A DNA stretch of 32,110 bases from Deltaproteobacteria bacterium (GTDB lineage: Bacteria > Desulfobacterota > Syntrophorhabdia > Syntrophorhabdales > Syntrophorhabdaceae): assembly GCA_029777945.1 (NCBI GenBank), contig JAKORG010000011.1:1-32110 (forward strand), in the 5' to 3' direction. Positions 16,230 through 26,603 of the stretch are shown piece after piece (the first letter of the stretch is position 1; each line of letters opens with the position of its first letter). Position numbers and translations under genes: made by a program. The notes under the pieces were generated by a model. The model worked only from the letters and a program-made list of their open reading frames with translations. It made no database searches and was not told the DNA's origin.

Positions 16230-16901
16230 TCAGGTTTTAAAAAAGGCGCTGTAAAAACGACTTGCCTTTTGTTTATATTCAAAATAAAATGTTGCCGAAT
16301 CATCTATAATATCCTTTAGATCCTGCCTGTTCTTTGACCATTTCAATATCATCTCAGTAGTCACCTCAGGATGGAACTGGATTCCATAGGAAGTGCCATA
16401 TCTAAATGCCTGCTCGGAGAAAAGTGACGACGAGGCAAGCCTCGTTGTGCCATTTGGCGCATCAAAGGTATCCCCATGCCACATAAAGACCTTTGCCTTA
16501 CCCGATGTATCTGAAAGTGTACTGAAACAAGGGTCTAAAAGTCCTTTTTCAGTGAATTCAATATCATACCATCCTATCTCTTCGCCTTTACCTTTATATA
16601 CCTTTGCACCTAAAACATATGCAAAGAGCTGGCAACCTAAACAGATGCCCAGGACCTTGATGCCACTTTTTAAGGCATGTTCAAAGGCTTTTGCCACAGT
16701 CACCAAGAACGGGTATCTATTTATCTCATATACTCCCATAGGCCCGCCAAGGACAATTAGATATTGATACCTCTTTAAACTACTTATCCTGTGGTTGCGG
16801 TATGCCTCTATGATGTGAAATTTAATTCCTTTGGTATTGACATACTGGATTATATTTCCAGGCCCCTCATGAGGTGAATTTTTAATAATCAGCACGCTCA
16901 T
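16230..16901 (-). CDS. Class I glutamine amidotransferase (GuaA/GATase1-like), glnA-linked
   Basis: A 223-residue stand-alone glutamine amidotransferase domain. The nucleophile elbow GICLGCQLF carries the catalytic cysteine, and the His-Glu pair is in IQFHPEVT. VLGGPMGVYE forms the oxyanion strand, and FMWHGDTFDAPNG resembles proteins annotated as GMP synthase-like glutamine amidotransferases. There is no synthetase domain, so it is not GuaA itself. Its acceptor substrate is unknown. Lying directly upstream of glnA behind a sigma-54-like promoter, it may hydrolyse a gamma-glutamyl compound or supply nitrogen when ammonium is low (inference). Confidence 0.88.
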   Translation of the reverse strand: MSVLIIKNSPHEGPGNIIQYVNTKGIKFHIIEAYRNHRISSLKRYQYLIVLGGPMGVYEINRYPFLVTVAKAFEHALKSGIKVLGICLGCQLFAYVLGAKVYKGKGEEIGWYDIEFTEKGLLDPCFSTLSDTSGKAKVFMWHGDTFDAPNGTTRLASSSLFSEQAFRYGTSYGIQFHPEVTTEMILKWSKNRQDLKDIIDDSATFYFEYKQKASRFYSAFFKT

Positions 16902-16956
16902 AAAGCCTGCCAGGGAATAGATTTCTCAAGGTTAAAACGCATCATGTATTAATTTT

Positions 16957-16972
16957 TGCAATTGTTATGCCA
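16957..16972 (-). promoter_or_regulatory. Sigma-54-like promoter of the GATase-glnA operon
   Basis: The reverse strand reads TGGCAT-AACAA-TTGCA, a full match to TGGCAY-N5-TTGCW with exact spacing. Predicted start is about 16946, 45 bases before the GATase ATG. Confidence 0.68.
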
Positions 16973-16981
16973 ATGAAGTGC

Positions 16982-17003
16982 TGTCTATTTCATTGAATAG
17001 ACA
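16982..17003. promoter_or_regulatory. 22-bp perfect inverted repeat upstream of the glnA promoter
   Basis: Arms TGTCTATT and AATAGACA flank a 6-base centre. The repeat begins nine bases upstream of the -24 box. It is probably a regulator site; it is closer to the promoter than is usual for a sigma-54 enhancer. Confidence 0.5.
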
Positions 17004-17017
17004 TGCATCTTATGATT

Positions 17018-17049
17018 TAACAATTTTGTATTATGTGACAATTTTGTAA
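17018..17049. promoter_or_regulatory. Direct repeat upstream of GATase-glnA, candidate activator sites
   Basis: ACAATTTTGTA occurs at 17020-17030 and again at 17038-17048, 18 bases apart. On the reverse strand the first copy reads ATACAAAATTGTTA, matching the 14-mer before the porin operon (ATACAAATATGTTA) at 12 of 14 positions. It lies about 70-100 bases upstream of the predicted start, where sigma-54 activators usually bind. Confidence 0.35.
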
Positions 17050-17079
17050 TGTAGAAAAGAAGACAAAATTTATCCAATG

Positions 17080-18669
17080 CTAATTGAGCCTTATAACAAC
17101 CCTGCCTTTAAGATATTTTTTTATATCTTCAATGTCTACTTCTCTCCTGTGGAGTATACCTGCAGCAAGGGCTGCCTCTACCTCTGTCTTGGTAAATACT
17201 TCAAAAAAGTGCTCTGGAGAACCTGCACCACTTGAGGCAATAACAGGTATGTTTACATGCTCTGACACTGCCTTTATGAGTTCTATGTCGAATCCAAGGT
17301 TTGTTCCATCCCTGTCTATGGAGTTAAGAAGTATCTCTCCAGCACCGAGTTCTTCACAAATCCTTGCAAGGGTTATGGCATCCATATCCCTTGGTTCCCT
17401 ACCACCTTTTATGAAGCATTGAAACCAGCAGTATTTTTCTCCCTTTGGCCCTGGCTCAGATGTTTCTATAATATGATGGGGGACACCCCGAGGTGAAGAT
17501 TCATAGTGTCTTTTTGGATCAATGGATATTACAACAGCTTGATTGCCGTAAACTCTTGAAATCTCTTCAATGGATGTCTTACCTCTTATGCCGTAATGTA
17601 AGAATTCTTCTGCAATTAAAACAGCATCGCTTCCAATGGAGATTTTATCTGCCCCGGATCTGAAGTAGGCAGATGCAACATCAAGGGCAGAATAACTTTT
17701 TCCCTCTTCATCGATATAGGATGTTATGCCACCACCTATTGTTAATGGGACAAAGACATTTTGAGATGTCTCTTTTAAGACCTCAAGTATGGGCTGGTTT
17801 AAAAGGGGAAAGTTCCTGTAGCCTGTTATATTTAAAAATGCGAGCTCATCTGCTCCTTCCTTATAATATCTCTGTGCCAATAAAACAGGACTGCCCAGAT
17901 CTCTTACCTGTCTTGTCCTCGTATCTCTTACATCATATTGGTCTCCCTTTGTGACAACGAGCCTGCCCTTATCATCCTCCCTTACATCCATACATACCAC
18001 TATACGCTTTGCAAGGCTTGTGGTCTTCTGTGTTAATTTCGGCATAACAGGTTGTATATTATCTTCAAGGAAGTTCCTTAATATCCTTAATCCTACATCC
18101 CCGCTTTTTTCCGGGTGAAACTGTGTGGCCATAACATTGCCTACTTGAACAGAACTTACGAAATCCTCGCCATAGTCTGTTGTAGTGAGTATACAGGCCT
18201 TATCCTGTGGGTCAACCACATAGGAATGGACAAAGTATACGTGTTCATCACCCTTTAGAGAATAAAATAATCTTGAGGCTTTTTTGGGTTTTATGCCATT
18301 CCAGCCTATATGGGGGATAGAGAGGTCAGTTTTTAGCCTTCTTACCATACCTTTTAAGAAACCCAAGCCAGAGATACCAGGGGATTCTTCACTAAATTCG
18401 AATAATGCCTGTAGACCAAGGCATATACCGAGATAGGGCCTGCCTGATTTAAGATAAAAAAGAAGAGGTTCTATAAACTTTTTATTTTCAAGGGTTTTCA
18501 TCATCTCCCCAAAGGAACCTACACCGGGGAAGATGAGTACTTGAGCCTCCTTTAAATCATATGGTGTTTTGATAAGATTTACCTTATAACCAAGGTGTAT
18601 TACTGCATTTATTACACTCCTTACATTACCTGCACCATAATCGAGGATGGTTACTGTTTTTGCGTCCAT
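17080..18669 (-). CDS. hisHF: Imidazole glycerol phosphate synthase, HisH-HisF fusion (eukaryotic HIS7 type)
   Basis: A 529-residue bifunctional enzyme of histidine synthesis. It converts PRFAR plus glutamine to imidazole glycerol phosphate and AICAR. The amidotransferase half (1-205) has C83 in GICLGLQ and H185/E187 in ATQFHPEKSG. The cyclase half begins at about 220 with RIVVCMDVR (catalytic D228) and has the second catalytic aspartate D384 in VVISIDPKR. Details such as LVVTKGDQYDVRD, EPGPKGEKYCWFQC, IKGGRE and ILLNSIDRDG match fungal and plant HIS7 rather than separate bacterial HisF. The ATG at 18669 is chosen because the product then starts five residues before the first conserved strand; a TTG at 18732 lies upstream of the promoter. 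No ribosome-binding site is seen. It stands alone, with no other his genes nearby. Confidence 0.95.
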   Translation of the reverse strand: MDAKTVTILDYGAGNVRSVINAVIHLGYKVNLIKTPYDLKEAQVLIFPGVGSFGEMMKTLENKKFIEPLLFYLKSGRPYLGICLGLQALFEFSEESPGISGLGFLKGMVRRLKTDLSIPHIGWNGIKPKKASRLFYSLKGDEHVYFVHSYVVDPQDKACILTTTDYGEDFVSSVQVGNVMATQFHPEKSGDVGLRILRNFLEDNIQPVMPKLTQKTTSLAKRIVVCMDVREDDKGRLVVTKGDQYDVRDTRTRQVRDLGSPVLLAQRYYKEGADELAFLNITGYRNFPLLNQPILEVLKETSQNVFVPLTIGGGITSYIDEEGKSYSALDVASAYFRSGADKISIGSDAVLIAEEFLHYGIRGKTSIEEISRVYGNQAVVISIDPKRHYESSPRGVPHHIIETSEPGPKGEKYCWFQCFIKGGREPRDMDAITLARICEELGAGEILLNSIDRDGTNLGFDIELIKAVSEHVNIPVIASSGAGSPEHFFEVFTKTEVEAALAAGILHRREVDIEDIKKYLKGRVVIRLN

Positions 18670-18684
18670 ATATGAGATTGAATT

Positions 18685-18713
18685 AGTATAGTCATTTGAA
18701 TATTGCAAATCAA
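18685..18713 (-). promoter_or_regulatory. Sigma-70 promoter of hisHF
   Basis: TTGATT (18713-18708), a 17-base spacer and TATACT (18690-18685) on the reverse strand. Predicted start is about 18678, leaving roughly nine bases before the ATG. Confidence 0.45.
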
Positions 18714-18898
18714 CAGTATTAGACCTTTGCAAGTTTTAGACCTGGTTTACATCTCTATTTGGCCTTTATTTTGCATAAAAAATGTTAAGATTTATTTGCT
18801 TTATGGGCACGATAGAATAAAATACAATCAGTATAACAGGCTCTGGGTTTAAAAGATGCCTATAATCCTTGATAAATCTTAAACGGAAGACCATATAG

Positions 18899-20320
18899 AT
18901 GTGCGGTATATTCGGCATATATAATCATAAAGATGCAGCAAATATAGTCTATTTAGGACTCTATGCGCTACAACACAGGGGTCAAGAAAGTGCTGGGATT
19001 GCATGTTTTGACAAGTCCAAGGTATACTCCTATAAACAGATGGGTCTTGTATCTGAGGTATTTACTCAAGATGTCTTAAAGAAACTTGCAGGGAACAAAG
19101 CCATAGGCCATGTGAGATACTCTACACATGGAGCAAGTGACTTAAAAAATTCTCAACCCATTGTTGTTGAATATCAGGATGGTTATCTTGCATTGGTACA
19201 CAATGGAAACCTTACAAATGCAAATATAATAAGGGATGAGCTGAGAAAATCAGGGGCTATATTCCAGACTACTACAGACACAGAAGTTATCATCCACATT
19301 ATGGCAAGGTCAAAGGAGCATTCAGCTATTGACAGATTTATAGATTCCATTCATAGGTTTGAGGGTTCTTATTCCATTATACTTCTCACGCAAAAGGAAC
19401 TTATAGCAGCCAGGGACCCATTCGGTATAAGACCCCTTTGTCTTGGAAGGCTCAGGGATTCTTATGTAATATCCAGTGAAACCTGTGCCTTTGACCTTAT
19501 TGAGGCAGAGTTTTTAAGAGAAATAGAGCCTGGAGAGATATTGGTTATCAATAAAAGCGGCATAAAGAGCATTTATCAGGTCAAAAAGACGTCACCAAAA
19601 TTCTGTATCTTTGAGTTCATCTATTTTGCAAGACCGGACAGCTTCATGTTTGGAAAGACTGTTTATACAATAAGAAAGGCATTTGGTAGAGAGCTTGCAA
19701 AGGGTGATAATGTAGAGGCAGATATGGTAATTCCCATTCCAGATTCAGGTATAGGTGCTGCTATAGGATATTCACAAGAATCGAGGATACCCTTTGAGCT
19801 TGGCCTCATAAGAAACCATTATGTAGGCAGGACATTTATTGAGCCTGAGCCATCTATAAGACACTTTGGAGTAAAATTAAAGCACAATGCCATCCATGAC
19901 CTGGTAAAAGGCAAAAGGCTTATTGTCATAGACGATTCAATCGTGAGGGCCACTACATCGAGAAAGATTATATCCATGCTTAAATATTACGGGGCAGAGG
20001 AGATACATTTCAGGGTTAGCTCTCCACCCACAAAGTTTCCATGTTTTTACGGTATTGACACACCTTCAAGGAAACAGCTTATTGCCTCATCTCACTCAAT
20101 AGAGGAGATAAAAAAATACATGGGATGTGATTCATTGAGATACCTGTCAAAAGATGCCATGAAACATGCTGTCGGTGATGGGGACTACACTTTCTGCGAT
20201 GCATGCTTCACAGGTGAATACATTATTAAATTTCCAATGGATATGAGTATAGAACAGATGGAGCTATTTTCAGATAAAACTGCGAACAAAGAAGCAAATC
20301 AGACGATTTTAATGTTGTAA
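18899..20320 (+). CDS. purF: Amidophosphoribosyltransferase PurF
   Basis: The first committed enzyme of purine synthesis, making phosphoribosylamine from PRPP and glutamine. The 473-residue product starts MCGIFGIY, so Cys2 is the glutaminase nucleophile with no propeptide. HVRYSTHG, HNGNLTN, the ARDPFGIRPL block and the PRPP loop VIDDSIVRATTS are clear. Cysteines in PKFCIF, PPTKFPCFYG and YTFCDACFTGEY fit the [4Fe-4S]-containing Bacillus-type enzyme. The start is fixed by Cys2; a weak GGAAG lies about 14 bases upstream. It is divergent from hisHF, whose by-product AICAR also enters purine synthesis, and convergent with nadE. The upstream 229 bases hold TTGCTT-N16-TAAAAT as a possible weak promoter. 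Confidence 0.97.
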   Translation: MCGIFGIYNHKDAANIVYLGLYALQHRGQESAGIACFDKSKVYSYKQMGLVSEVFTQDVLKKLAGNKAIGHVRYSTHGASDLKNSQPIVVEYQDGYLALVHNGNLTNANIIRDELRKSGAIFQTTTDTEVIIHIMARSKEHSAIDRFIDSIHRFEGSYSIILLTQKELIAARDPFGIRPLCLGRLRDSYVISSETCAFDLIEAEFLREIEPGEILVINKSGIKSIYQVKKTSPKFCIFEFIYFARPDSFMFGKTVYTIRKAFGRELAKGDNVEADMVIPIPDSGIGAAIGYSQESRIPFELGLIRNHYVGRTFIEPEPSIRHFGVKLKHNAIHDLVKGKRLIVIDDSIVRATTSRKIISMLKYYGAEEIHFRVSSPPTKFPCFYGIDTPSRKQLIASSHSIEEIKKYMGCDSLRYLSKDAMKHAVGDGDYTFCDACFTGEYIIKFPMDMSIEQMELFSDKTANKEANQTILML

Positions 20321-20344
20321 AAAAATATTTTAAATTTGATCTTT

Positions 20345-22054
20345 TTAACGCTTGTATCTATTCGTAATGGGCATCCTGCGGTCTCTACCAAATGCCTTGG
20401 GTGTAATCTTTATACCAGGTGGTGCCTGTCTCCTTTTATATTCGTTTGAATCTACCATGCGAAGCACCTGATATACTGTATCTTTATCAAAACCCATTGA
20501 GATTATCTCGTTTAATTCTTTATCCTCTTCTATATATGCCTTAAGTATGGCATCGAGCACATCATAAGGGGGTAGGGTATCCGAGTCCTTTTGATTAGGC
20601 TTCAATTCTGCAGTGGGTTCTTTTTTAAGGACTCTTTCAGGTATGACTTTTCCTTTTGTATTTCTGTATTCTGCGAGCCTGTAGACAAGGGTCTTGGGAA
20701 CATCCTTTATCACAGCAAATCCCCCTGCCATGTCCCCGTATAGGGTTGCATAGCCAACACTCATCTCAGATTTGTTTCCTGTAGTCAATACAAGCCAGCC
20801 AAATTTATTAGACAGTGCCATTATGATATTTCCCCTTATCCTGGCCTGTATATTCTCTTCTGTGATGTCTTCATCCAAACCTTTAAAATAAGGATTTAGG
20901 GTATCAAGATAAGAATTAAAAATAATATCAATAGGTACCTCATACAATTTTATCCCGAGATTTTTTACAAGCATGGATACATCTTCCCTTGATTCATGGG
21001 ATGTATAGCGAGACGGCATAAATACACCTACAACATTTTCACTACCTATTGCATCACAGGCAATAGCACATACAAGAGACGAATCTATTCCACCGCTTAA
21101 TCCCATGACTACAGTCTTAAAATTGTTTTTTATCACATAGTCTTTAAGCCCTAATATAAGGGCATTATATATCTCTTCTTCAGGTACAAGGGGCGTATAT
21201 GGAGGTATGTATATTTGAGGCTTATCCTTTACAGGGATTTTATCTGTAATCTCTATTATCCTGTGAGACCACTGCCTGGCTTTTTTTTGTTGGCTATCGT
21301 ATATTTTTGTAAGGTAAGATAAGGACATATCAACGGCACACATCTCCTCTTTAAACTGGTTTGCCCTTGCAATTATATATCCATCCCTATCAACGACCAT
21401 ACAGCCACCATCAAAGACAAGTTCATCTTGCCCTCCTACCATATTTGTATAGACAATGGCGATATTGTGCTCCCTTGCCCGTTCAGTTATCACTGCCTCC
21501 CTTATCTTAATCTTACCTGCATGATATGGGGATGCATTGATATTTAAAATCAAGGTTGCCGATGCCATTGCCTGAAGTCTTGTTGGACCCTCTTTAAACC
21601 ATATATCTTCACATATATTTACCCCGAATCTGATGGGCCCAAAGGAAAATACAAGGGGTTCCCCACCTGATTTGAAATATCTCTTTTCATCAAAGACACC
21701 GTAATTGGGTAGCAGTGCCTTGTGATACACACCTAAAATAGAACCCTTATATATAACTGCTGCCGCATTGTAAACCCTATCCTCTTCTTTATTAATAAAT
21801 CCGCAGACCACAACTGTTTCTTTAACCTGTTTTGATATCTCATTTATGGCCTCTATGTTTTCCTGGACAAAATGGGGTTTAAGGACAAGGTCTTCTGGAG
21901 GATATCCGGTTAGGGCAAGCTCAGGATAGCATACTATATCAGCACCAATAGATTCTGCCTTATAGAGGTATTCAAGGATTTTATCCTTATTATCCCGTAT
22001 GTTGCCAACAGTACAGTTTATCTGACACAGTGCAATCCTTAAGCTATCTCTCAT
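20345..22054 (-). CDS. nadE: Glutamine-dependent NAD+ synthetase
   Basis: A 569-residue two-domain enzyme converting deamido-NAD to NAD with glutamine and ATP. The N-terminal nitrilase-type glutaminase has the triad E45 ([14 protein letters not shown]), K112 ([14 protein letters not shown]) and C148 (GVNICEDIW). The C-terminal synthetase has the PP-loop SGGIDSS and the TTGNKSE motif. The ATG at 22054 overlaps the end of carB by 11 bases and has TTGGAG upstream; a start 21 bases earlier is less likely. Last gene of carA-carB-nadE, so its expression is tied to carbamoyl phosphate synthesis and possibly to nitrogen control. Confidence 0.96.
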   Translation of the reverse strand: MRDSLRIALCQINCTVGNIRDNKDKILEYLYKAESIGADIVCYPELALTGYPPEDLVLKPHFVQENIEAINEISKQVKETVVVCGFINKEEDRVYNAAAVIYKGSILGVYHKALLPNYGVFDEKRYFKSGGEPLVFSFGPIRFGVNICEDIWFKEGPTRLQAMASATLILNINASPYHAGKIKIREAVITERAREHNIAIVYTNMVGGQDELVFDGGCMVVDRDGYIIARANQFKEEMCAVDMSLSYLTKIYDSQQKKARQWSHRIIEITDKIPVKDKPQIYIPPYTPLVPEEEIYNALILGLKDYVIKNNFKTVVMGLSGGIDSSLVCAIACDAIGSENVVGVFMPSRYTSHESREDVSMLVKNLGIKLYEVPIDIIFNSYLDTLNPYFKGLDEDITEENIQARIRGNIIMALSNKFGWLVLTTGNKSEMSVGYATLYGDMAGGFAVIKDVPKTLVYRLAEYRNTKGKVIPERVLKKEPTAELKPNQKDSDTLPPYDVLDAILKAYIEEDKELNEIISMGFDKDTVYQVLRMVDSNEYKRRQAPPGIKITPKAFGRDRRMPITNRYKR

Positions 22055-25000
22055 ATTTTGCTCCAAGATTATCACATATTTTATTTAACTTGTAGTGTTC
22101 TTGAATGGGCGTGGCATGAAGCTCATCCTTTTTAAGAGCTAATATTGCGTGCGCCACTGCCTTTGTGCCTGCTACGGTCGTAAAATAGGGTATATTATAG
22201 ATAAGGGCAGCCCTTCTTATATAATATGATTCTTTAGCAGACTTTGCACCTTTTGGAATATTTATAATCATGGCTATCTCATTGTTTTTTATTAGGTCCA
22301 CCACATGGGGTCTACCCTCTGTCATCTTTTTAACGGATTGCACTGAAATGCCGTTTTCCTTTAAAAATTGTGCAGTCCCCTTTGTGGCAACGATTTTAAG
22401 TTGGCATTCTGAAAGCATTTTTACTGCAGATAATATATGAAGTTTATCATCATCGTTTACACTAATAAAAACAGTGCCTTTTAAAGGAAGGGTATATCCT
22501 GCAGCAATTTGAGACTTGGCAAATGCCCTACCAAAATCACAATCAGTGCCCATTGCCTCCCCTGTGGATTTCATCTCAGGCCCTAAAATGGTATCTACCC
22601 CAGGAAATTTTATAAAAGAGAATACAGCCTCCTTTACAGATGTGTATGCCGGCACTATTTCCTCTGTTATACCCATATCTTTTAGTCTTTTGCCTACCAT
22701 GAGTTTAGCTGCAATCTTTGCAAGGGGTCTGCCTGTAGCTTTACTTACAAAAGGGACTGTCCTTGATGCCCTGGGGTTTACTTCAAGGATATAAATATCA
22801 CCATCCTTTACTGCATACTGGCAGTTCATAAGACCGACCACATTTAGTTCCTTTGCCATGAGGATGGTCTGTGTTTTAATTTCTTCTAAAACCTCTTTAT
22901 GTAAAGAGTATGGCGGTAAAGCACATGCCGAATCTCCAGAATGTATCCCTGCCTCCTCAATGTGTTCCATAATACCGCCAATTACCACATCTTCACCATC
23001 GGATATGGCATCTACATCGACCTCTATGGCATTTTCAAGGAACCTGTCGATAAGTATGGGATGCTCGGGAGATGCCTCGAGTGCCCTTTTCATATATGAC
23101 ACAAGGCTATCCATATCATATACGATTTCCATTGCCCTTCCACCAAGGACATAGGACGGTCTTACCATAACAGGATAACCTATGGATTCTGCCACATTTA
23201 GTGCATCTTCAATTGTCCTTGCTGTCCCACTTTCAGGTCTCTTCAGTTTCAGTTTTGTAAGGAGTTCATCAAACCTTTTTCTGTCCTCTGCCCTGTCTAT
23301 GGAATCAGGGGATGTCCCCAGTATGGGCACACCTAAATTAGAAAGGGGCACTGCGAGCTTTAATGGTGTCTGTCCCCCGAACTGGACGATTACACCGTAT
23401 GGTTTTTCCTTATGGACTATGGAGAGGACATCCTCAAGGGTTAAGGGCTCAAAGTAAAGCCTGTCCGATGTATCGTAGTCAGTTGATACTGTCTCCGGGT
23501 TGCAGTTCACCATTATGGTCTCAAAACCCTCTTCTTTTAATGCAAAGGCTGCATGGACGCAGCAGTAGTCAAACTCTATACCCTGGCCTATCCTGTTAGG
23601 ACCGCTACCCAGTATTATCACCTTTTTCCTGTGTGTTGGATTTGCCTCACAATCAAGGATAGGCTTTAAATATAGGTTCTTATTATCCCTTTTATCTTCT
23701 AAAAAGTAAAAAGGTCTTTCATAGGTTGAGTATAGATAAGGGGTATATGCAGGAAATTCGGCACCGCATGTATCTACTGTCTTATAGACAGGCAATATCC
23801 CTGCCTCTATCCTTTTTTGCCTTATACTATCCTCATCTGTTTCAAAAATGCCTGCTATGAATCTATCTGAGAACCCCATTTCCTTTGCCCTCCTTAAGAC
23901 CTCAGTTGGCAAAGGATAAGAGGATTTCTTTAAAAGATCCTCAAACTCTACTATCTCTTTGAAGTTGTTCAAAAACCACCTGTCTATGCCTGTTGATTCA
24001 TATATCCTTTCCACATCCATCCCTGTCCTTATGGCATCTGCTATATACCAGATTCTCTCCCAGTTGGGGGTCCTTAATTTTTCTATAATAGCTTTTATAT
24101 TAGAGGTTTTTCTTGTAAGTCCATATTCGCCTATCTCGAGTGACCTTATGGCCTTTTGCAGGGCCTCCTTAAAAGTCCTGCCTATTGCCATCACCTCACC
24201 AACAGACTTCATCTGGGTGGTAAGGGTCTGGTCTGATTCAGGGAATTTTTCAAAGGCAAACCTCGGGATCTTAACAACCACATAGTCTATGGTGGGTTCA
24301 AAAGAGGCAGGGGTCTTTTTTGTTATGTCGTTTGGGATTTCATCCAAGGTATAGCCAATTGCAAGTTTTGCCGCTATCTTTGCTATAGGAAATCCTGTGG
24401 CCTTACTTGCCAGTGCCGATGACCTCGATACCCTTGGATTCATCTCTATCACGTATAACTTTCCATTTTCAGGGTTTATAGCAAACTGGATGTTTGATCC
24501 CCCTGTATCAACCCCTATCTCCCTTATCACCCTTATTGCCGCATCCCTCATTATCTGATATTCCTTATCCGTTAGGGTCTGGGCAGGGGCAACTGTAATA
24601 GAATCTCCTGTATGGACACCCATAGGGTCTAAATTTTCAATGGAGCATATGATGACCACATTGTCCCTTTTATCCCTCATCACCTCAAGTTCGTATTCCT
24701 TCCATCCAATTACAGATTCTTCAATCAAGACTTCATGATACGGGCTTGCATCCAAGCCATACTGGACATATCTCTCAAACTCAACGGCATTGTATGCTAT
24801 GTTCCCGCCTGTTCCGCCAAGGGTGAAGGAAGGTCTTATAATAAGGGGGTAGGGGATCCTTTTTGCTATATCCATGGCCTCAGATAAAGAAGTGGCATAG
24901 CCACTCTCTGGCACCTCGAGGCCTATTTTTTTCATCGATTCCTTGAAGAGGCTTCTGTCTTCTGCCTTTCTTATGGATTCTACATTTGCACCAATCATCT

Positions 25001-25340
25001 CAACGCCAAATTTCTCAAGGATGCCATTCTCAGCAACCTTCAAGGAGACATTCAATGCTGTCTGACCTCCAAGCGTGGGAAGGAGTGCATCGGGTCTCTC
25101 CTTCTCTATCACCTTTTCCACCATATATGGAGTTATGGGTTCTATGTATGTCCTGTCTGCCAGTTCAGGGTCAGTCATGATGGTTGCCGGATTTGAATTT
25201 ATGAGTATTACTTTAAAGCCCTCTTCTTTTAATGCCTTACAGGCCTGCACACCTGAGTAGTCAAATTCGCATGCCTGCCCTACTATAATAGGGCCTGAAC
25301 CGATAATGAGGACACTTTTTATGTCTTTTCTTTTTGGCAT
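22044..25340 (-). CDS. carB: Carbamoyl phosphate synthetase large subunit
   Basis: A 1098-residue synthetase making carbamoyl phosphate for arginine and pyrimidines. Two homologous ATP-grasp halves are plain: the first opens with [23 protein letters not shown] near residue 8, the second with [22 protein letters not shown] near residue 570. Glycine loops LGGTGGN and the second-half equivalent LGGRAME are present, as is an MGS-like allosteric domain over the last 150 residues. Size is slightly above the E. coli protein. It starts five bases after the carA stop codon and ends in TAG inside the nadE start region. Confidence 0.98.
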   Translation of the reverse strand: MPKRKDIKSVLIIGSGPIIVGQACEFDYSGVQACKALKEEGFKVILINSNPATIMTDPELADRTYIEPITPYMVEKVIEKERPDALLPTLGGQTALNVSLKVAENGILEKFGVEMIGANVESIRKAEDRSLFKESMKKIGLEVPESGYATSLSEAMDIAKRIPYPLIIRPSFTLGGTGGNIAYNAVEFERYVQYGLDASPYHEVLIEESVIGWKEYELEVMRDKRDNVVIICSIENLDPMGVHTGDSITVAPAQTLTDKEYQIMRDAAIRVIREIGVDTGGSNIQFAINPENGKLYVIEMNPRVSRSSALASKATGFPIAKIAAKLAIGYTLDEIPNDITKKTPASFEPTIDYVVVKIPRFAFEKFPESDQTLTTQMKSVGEVMAIGRTFKEALQKAIRSLEIGEYGLTRKTSNIKAIIEKLRTPNWERIWYIADAIRTGMDVERIYESTGIDRWFLNNFKEIVEFEDLLKKSSYPLPTEVLRRAKEMGFSDRFIAGIFETDEDSIRQKRIEAGILPVYKTVDTCGAEFPAYTPYLYSTYERPFYFLEDKRDNKNLYLKPILDCEANPTHRKKVIILGSGPNRIGQGIEFDYCCVHAAFALKEEGFETIMVNCNPETVSTDYDTSDRLYFEPLTLEDVLSIVHKEKPYGVIVQFGGQTPLKLAVPLSNLGVPILGTSPDSIDRAEDRKRFDELLTKLKLKRPESGTARTIEDALNVAESIGYPVMVRPSYVLGGRAMEIVYDMDSLVSYMKRALEASPEHPILIDRFLENAIEVDVDAISDGEDVVIGGIMEHIEEAGIHSGDSACALPPYSLHKEVLEEIKTQTILMAKELNVVGLMNCQYAVKDGDIYILEVNPRASRTVPFVSKATGRPLAKIAAKLMVGKRLKDMGITEEIVPAYTSVKEAVFSFIKFPGVDTILGPEMKSTGEAMGTDCDFGRAFAKSQIAAGYTLPLKGTVFISVNDDDKLHILSAVKMLSECQLKIVATKGTAQFLKENGISVQSVKKMTEGRPHVVDLIKNNEIAMIINIPKGAKSAKESYYIRRAALIYNIPYFTTVAGTKAVAHAILALKKDELHATPIQEHYKLNKICDNLGAKYER

Positions 25341-25345
25341 CTACA

Positions 25346-26491
25346 TCAACGGGCAGGTATCCTGCCTTCCTCCATCATCTTTACAAACCTTTTGAATATA
25401 TAGCCTGCATCATGGGGACCAGGGGATGCCTCTGGATGATACTGGACAGAAAATACAGGTAATCTCTTGTGCGCAAGCCCCTCTACGGTCCTGTCGTTTA
25501 GGTTTATATGGGTTATCTCCACTTCATCGTCAATACCTTCTATGTCCACTGCAAATCCGTGGTTCTGGGATGTGATTTCCACCTTTTTATTTGATAAATC
25601 CATAACAGGCTGGTTTCCTCCGTGATGGCCAAATTTTAGTTTGTAGGTCTTACCACCTAAGGCAAGGCCTATTAACTGATGACCCAAACATATACCAAAG
25701 ATAGGTTTTTTTCCGATAAGTATTTTTATATTTTCAATGGCATATGTAAGGGGCTCAGGGTCACCAGGGCCATTGGATAGGACTATGCCATCGGGATTCA
25801 TTTTAAGCACATAATCAGCATCTGTATATGCCGGGACAACGGTCACGTTACATCCTGCATCAACGAGACTTCTCAAGATATTGAACTTTACACCAAAGTC
25901 ATAGACCACCACATTGAACCTATTTTCTTTTTCTCTGTGCCTTTTATATCCTGATTCAATATCCCAGAAGCCCTCACTCCATTTATACGGGTTTGCACAG
26001 GTAACATACTTTACAAGGTCAAGGCCTGCCATGGATGGGTGTGCCCTTGCTTTATCGACAAGGCTTATCGGGTTATAATCAATCGTTGATATGACACCGT
26101 TTATGGCACCTTCTTCCCTTATGTGTCTTGTAAGTGCCCTTGTATCTATACCGTATATCCCGACAATATTATGATCTTTAAGGTAATCTTCAAGGGTGTA
26201 TTTAACGCGCCAGTTACTGGGATATCTGCAGGGTTCCTTTACAATAAAACCCTCTACCCAGGGCCTTTTGGATTCTATATCCTCCGTGTTTATACCATAA
26301 TTACCTATCTGGGTATAGGTCATGGTAACTATCTGACCTTTGTAGGATGGGTCAGTAAGTATCTCCTGATAGCCTGTAAGGGATGTGTTGAATACCACCT
26401 CTCCCTTTGCCTCTCCCTGGGCACCGAAAGAGTAGCCCTCAAACACAGTCCCGTCTGCAAGGGCAAGTATGGCCTTTTTTAGTGTCTCCAT
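25346..26491 (-). CDS. carA: Carbamoyl phosphate synthetase small (glutaminase) subunit
   Basis: A 381-residue subunit that releases ammonia from glutamine for CarB. The N-terminal domain has the family [27 protein letters not shown] block, and the class I glutaminase domain has [17 protein letters not shown] (nucleophile Cys) and [13 protein letters not shown] (His-Glu). The ATG at 26491 is used; an upstream ATG at 26533 lies before the transcription start predicted from the sigma-54-like promoter and adds 14 residues of unlike composition. The ribosome-binding site is weak (GGAAG, rather far). Confidence 0.96.
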   Translation of the reverse strand: METLKKAILALADGTVFEGYSFGAQGEAKGEVVFNTSLTGYQEILTDPSYKGQIVTMTYTQIGNYGINTEDIESKRPWVEGFIVKEPCRYPSNWRVKYTLEDYLKDHNIVGIYGIDTRALTRHIREEGAINGVISTIDYNPISLVDKARAHPSMAGLDLVKYVTCANPYKWSEGFWDIESGYKRHREKENRFNVVVYDFGVKFNILRSLVDAGCNVTVVPAYTDADYVLKMNPDGIVLSNGPGDPEPLTYAIENIKILIGKKPIFGICLGHQLIGLALGGKTYKLKFGHHGGNQPVMDLSNKKVEITSQNHGFAVDIEGIDDEVEITHINLNDRTVEGLAHKRLPVFSVQYHPEASPGPHDAGYIFKRFVKMMEEGRIPAR

Positions 26492-26538
26492 AGTACTTTG
26501 TCTTCCAGAATAGCTCTGGTTTCTGAAATGCATTATAT

Positions 26539-26554
26539 AGCAAATATTATGCCA
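26539..26554 (-). promoter_or_regulatory. Sigma-54-like promoter of carA-carB-nadE
   Basis: The reverse strand reads TGGCAT-AATAT-TTGCT, a full match to TGGCAY-N5-TTGCW and nearly identical in its -24 part to the element before GATase-glnA (both begin TGGCATAA). Predicted start is about 26528, 37 bases before the ATG. A TATAAT overlapping at 26537-26532 could alternatively act as a sigma-70 -10 box, but no -35 is well placed for it. Confidence 0.55.
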
Positions 26555-26603
26555 GATTGCAATTTAATAGTGCCATGATTGAGACCTTTAAGCTAATTTA
26601 TAG

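Noticed and set aside
16230-16901. GMP synthase (guaA)
   Set aside because: Only the amidotransferase domain is present; no ATP pyrophosphatase or dimerisation domain follows.
26557-26576. Second TGGCAC...TTGCA-like pair upstream of carA on the reverse strand
   Set aside because: The two boxes are separated by seven bases instead of five, which sigma-54 does not normally tolerate.
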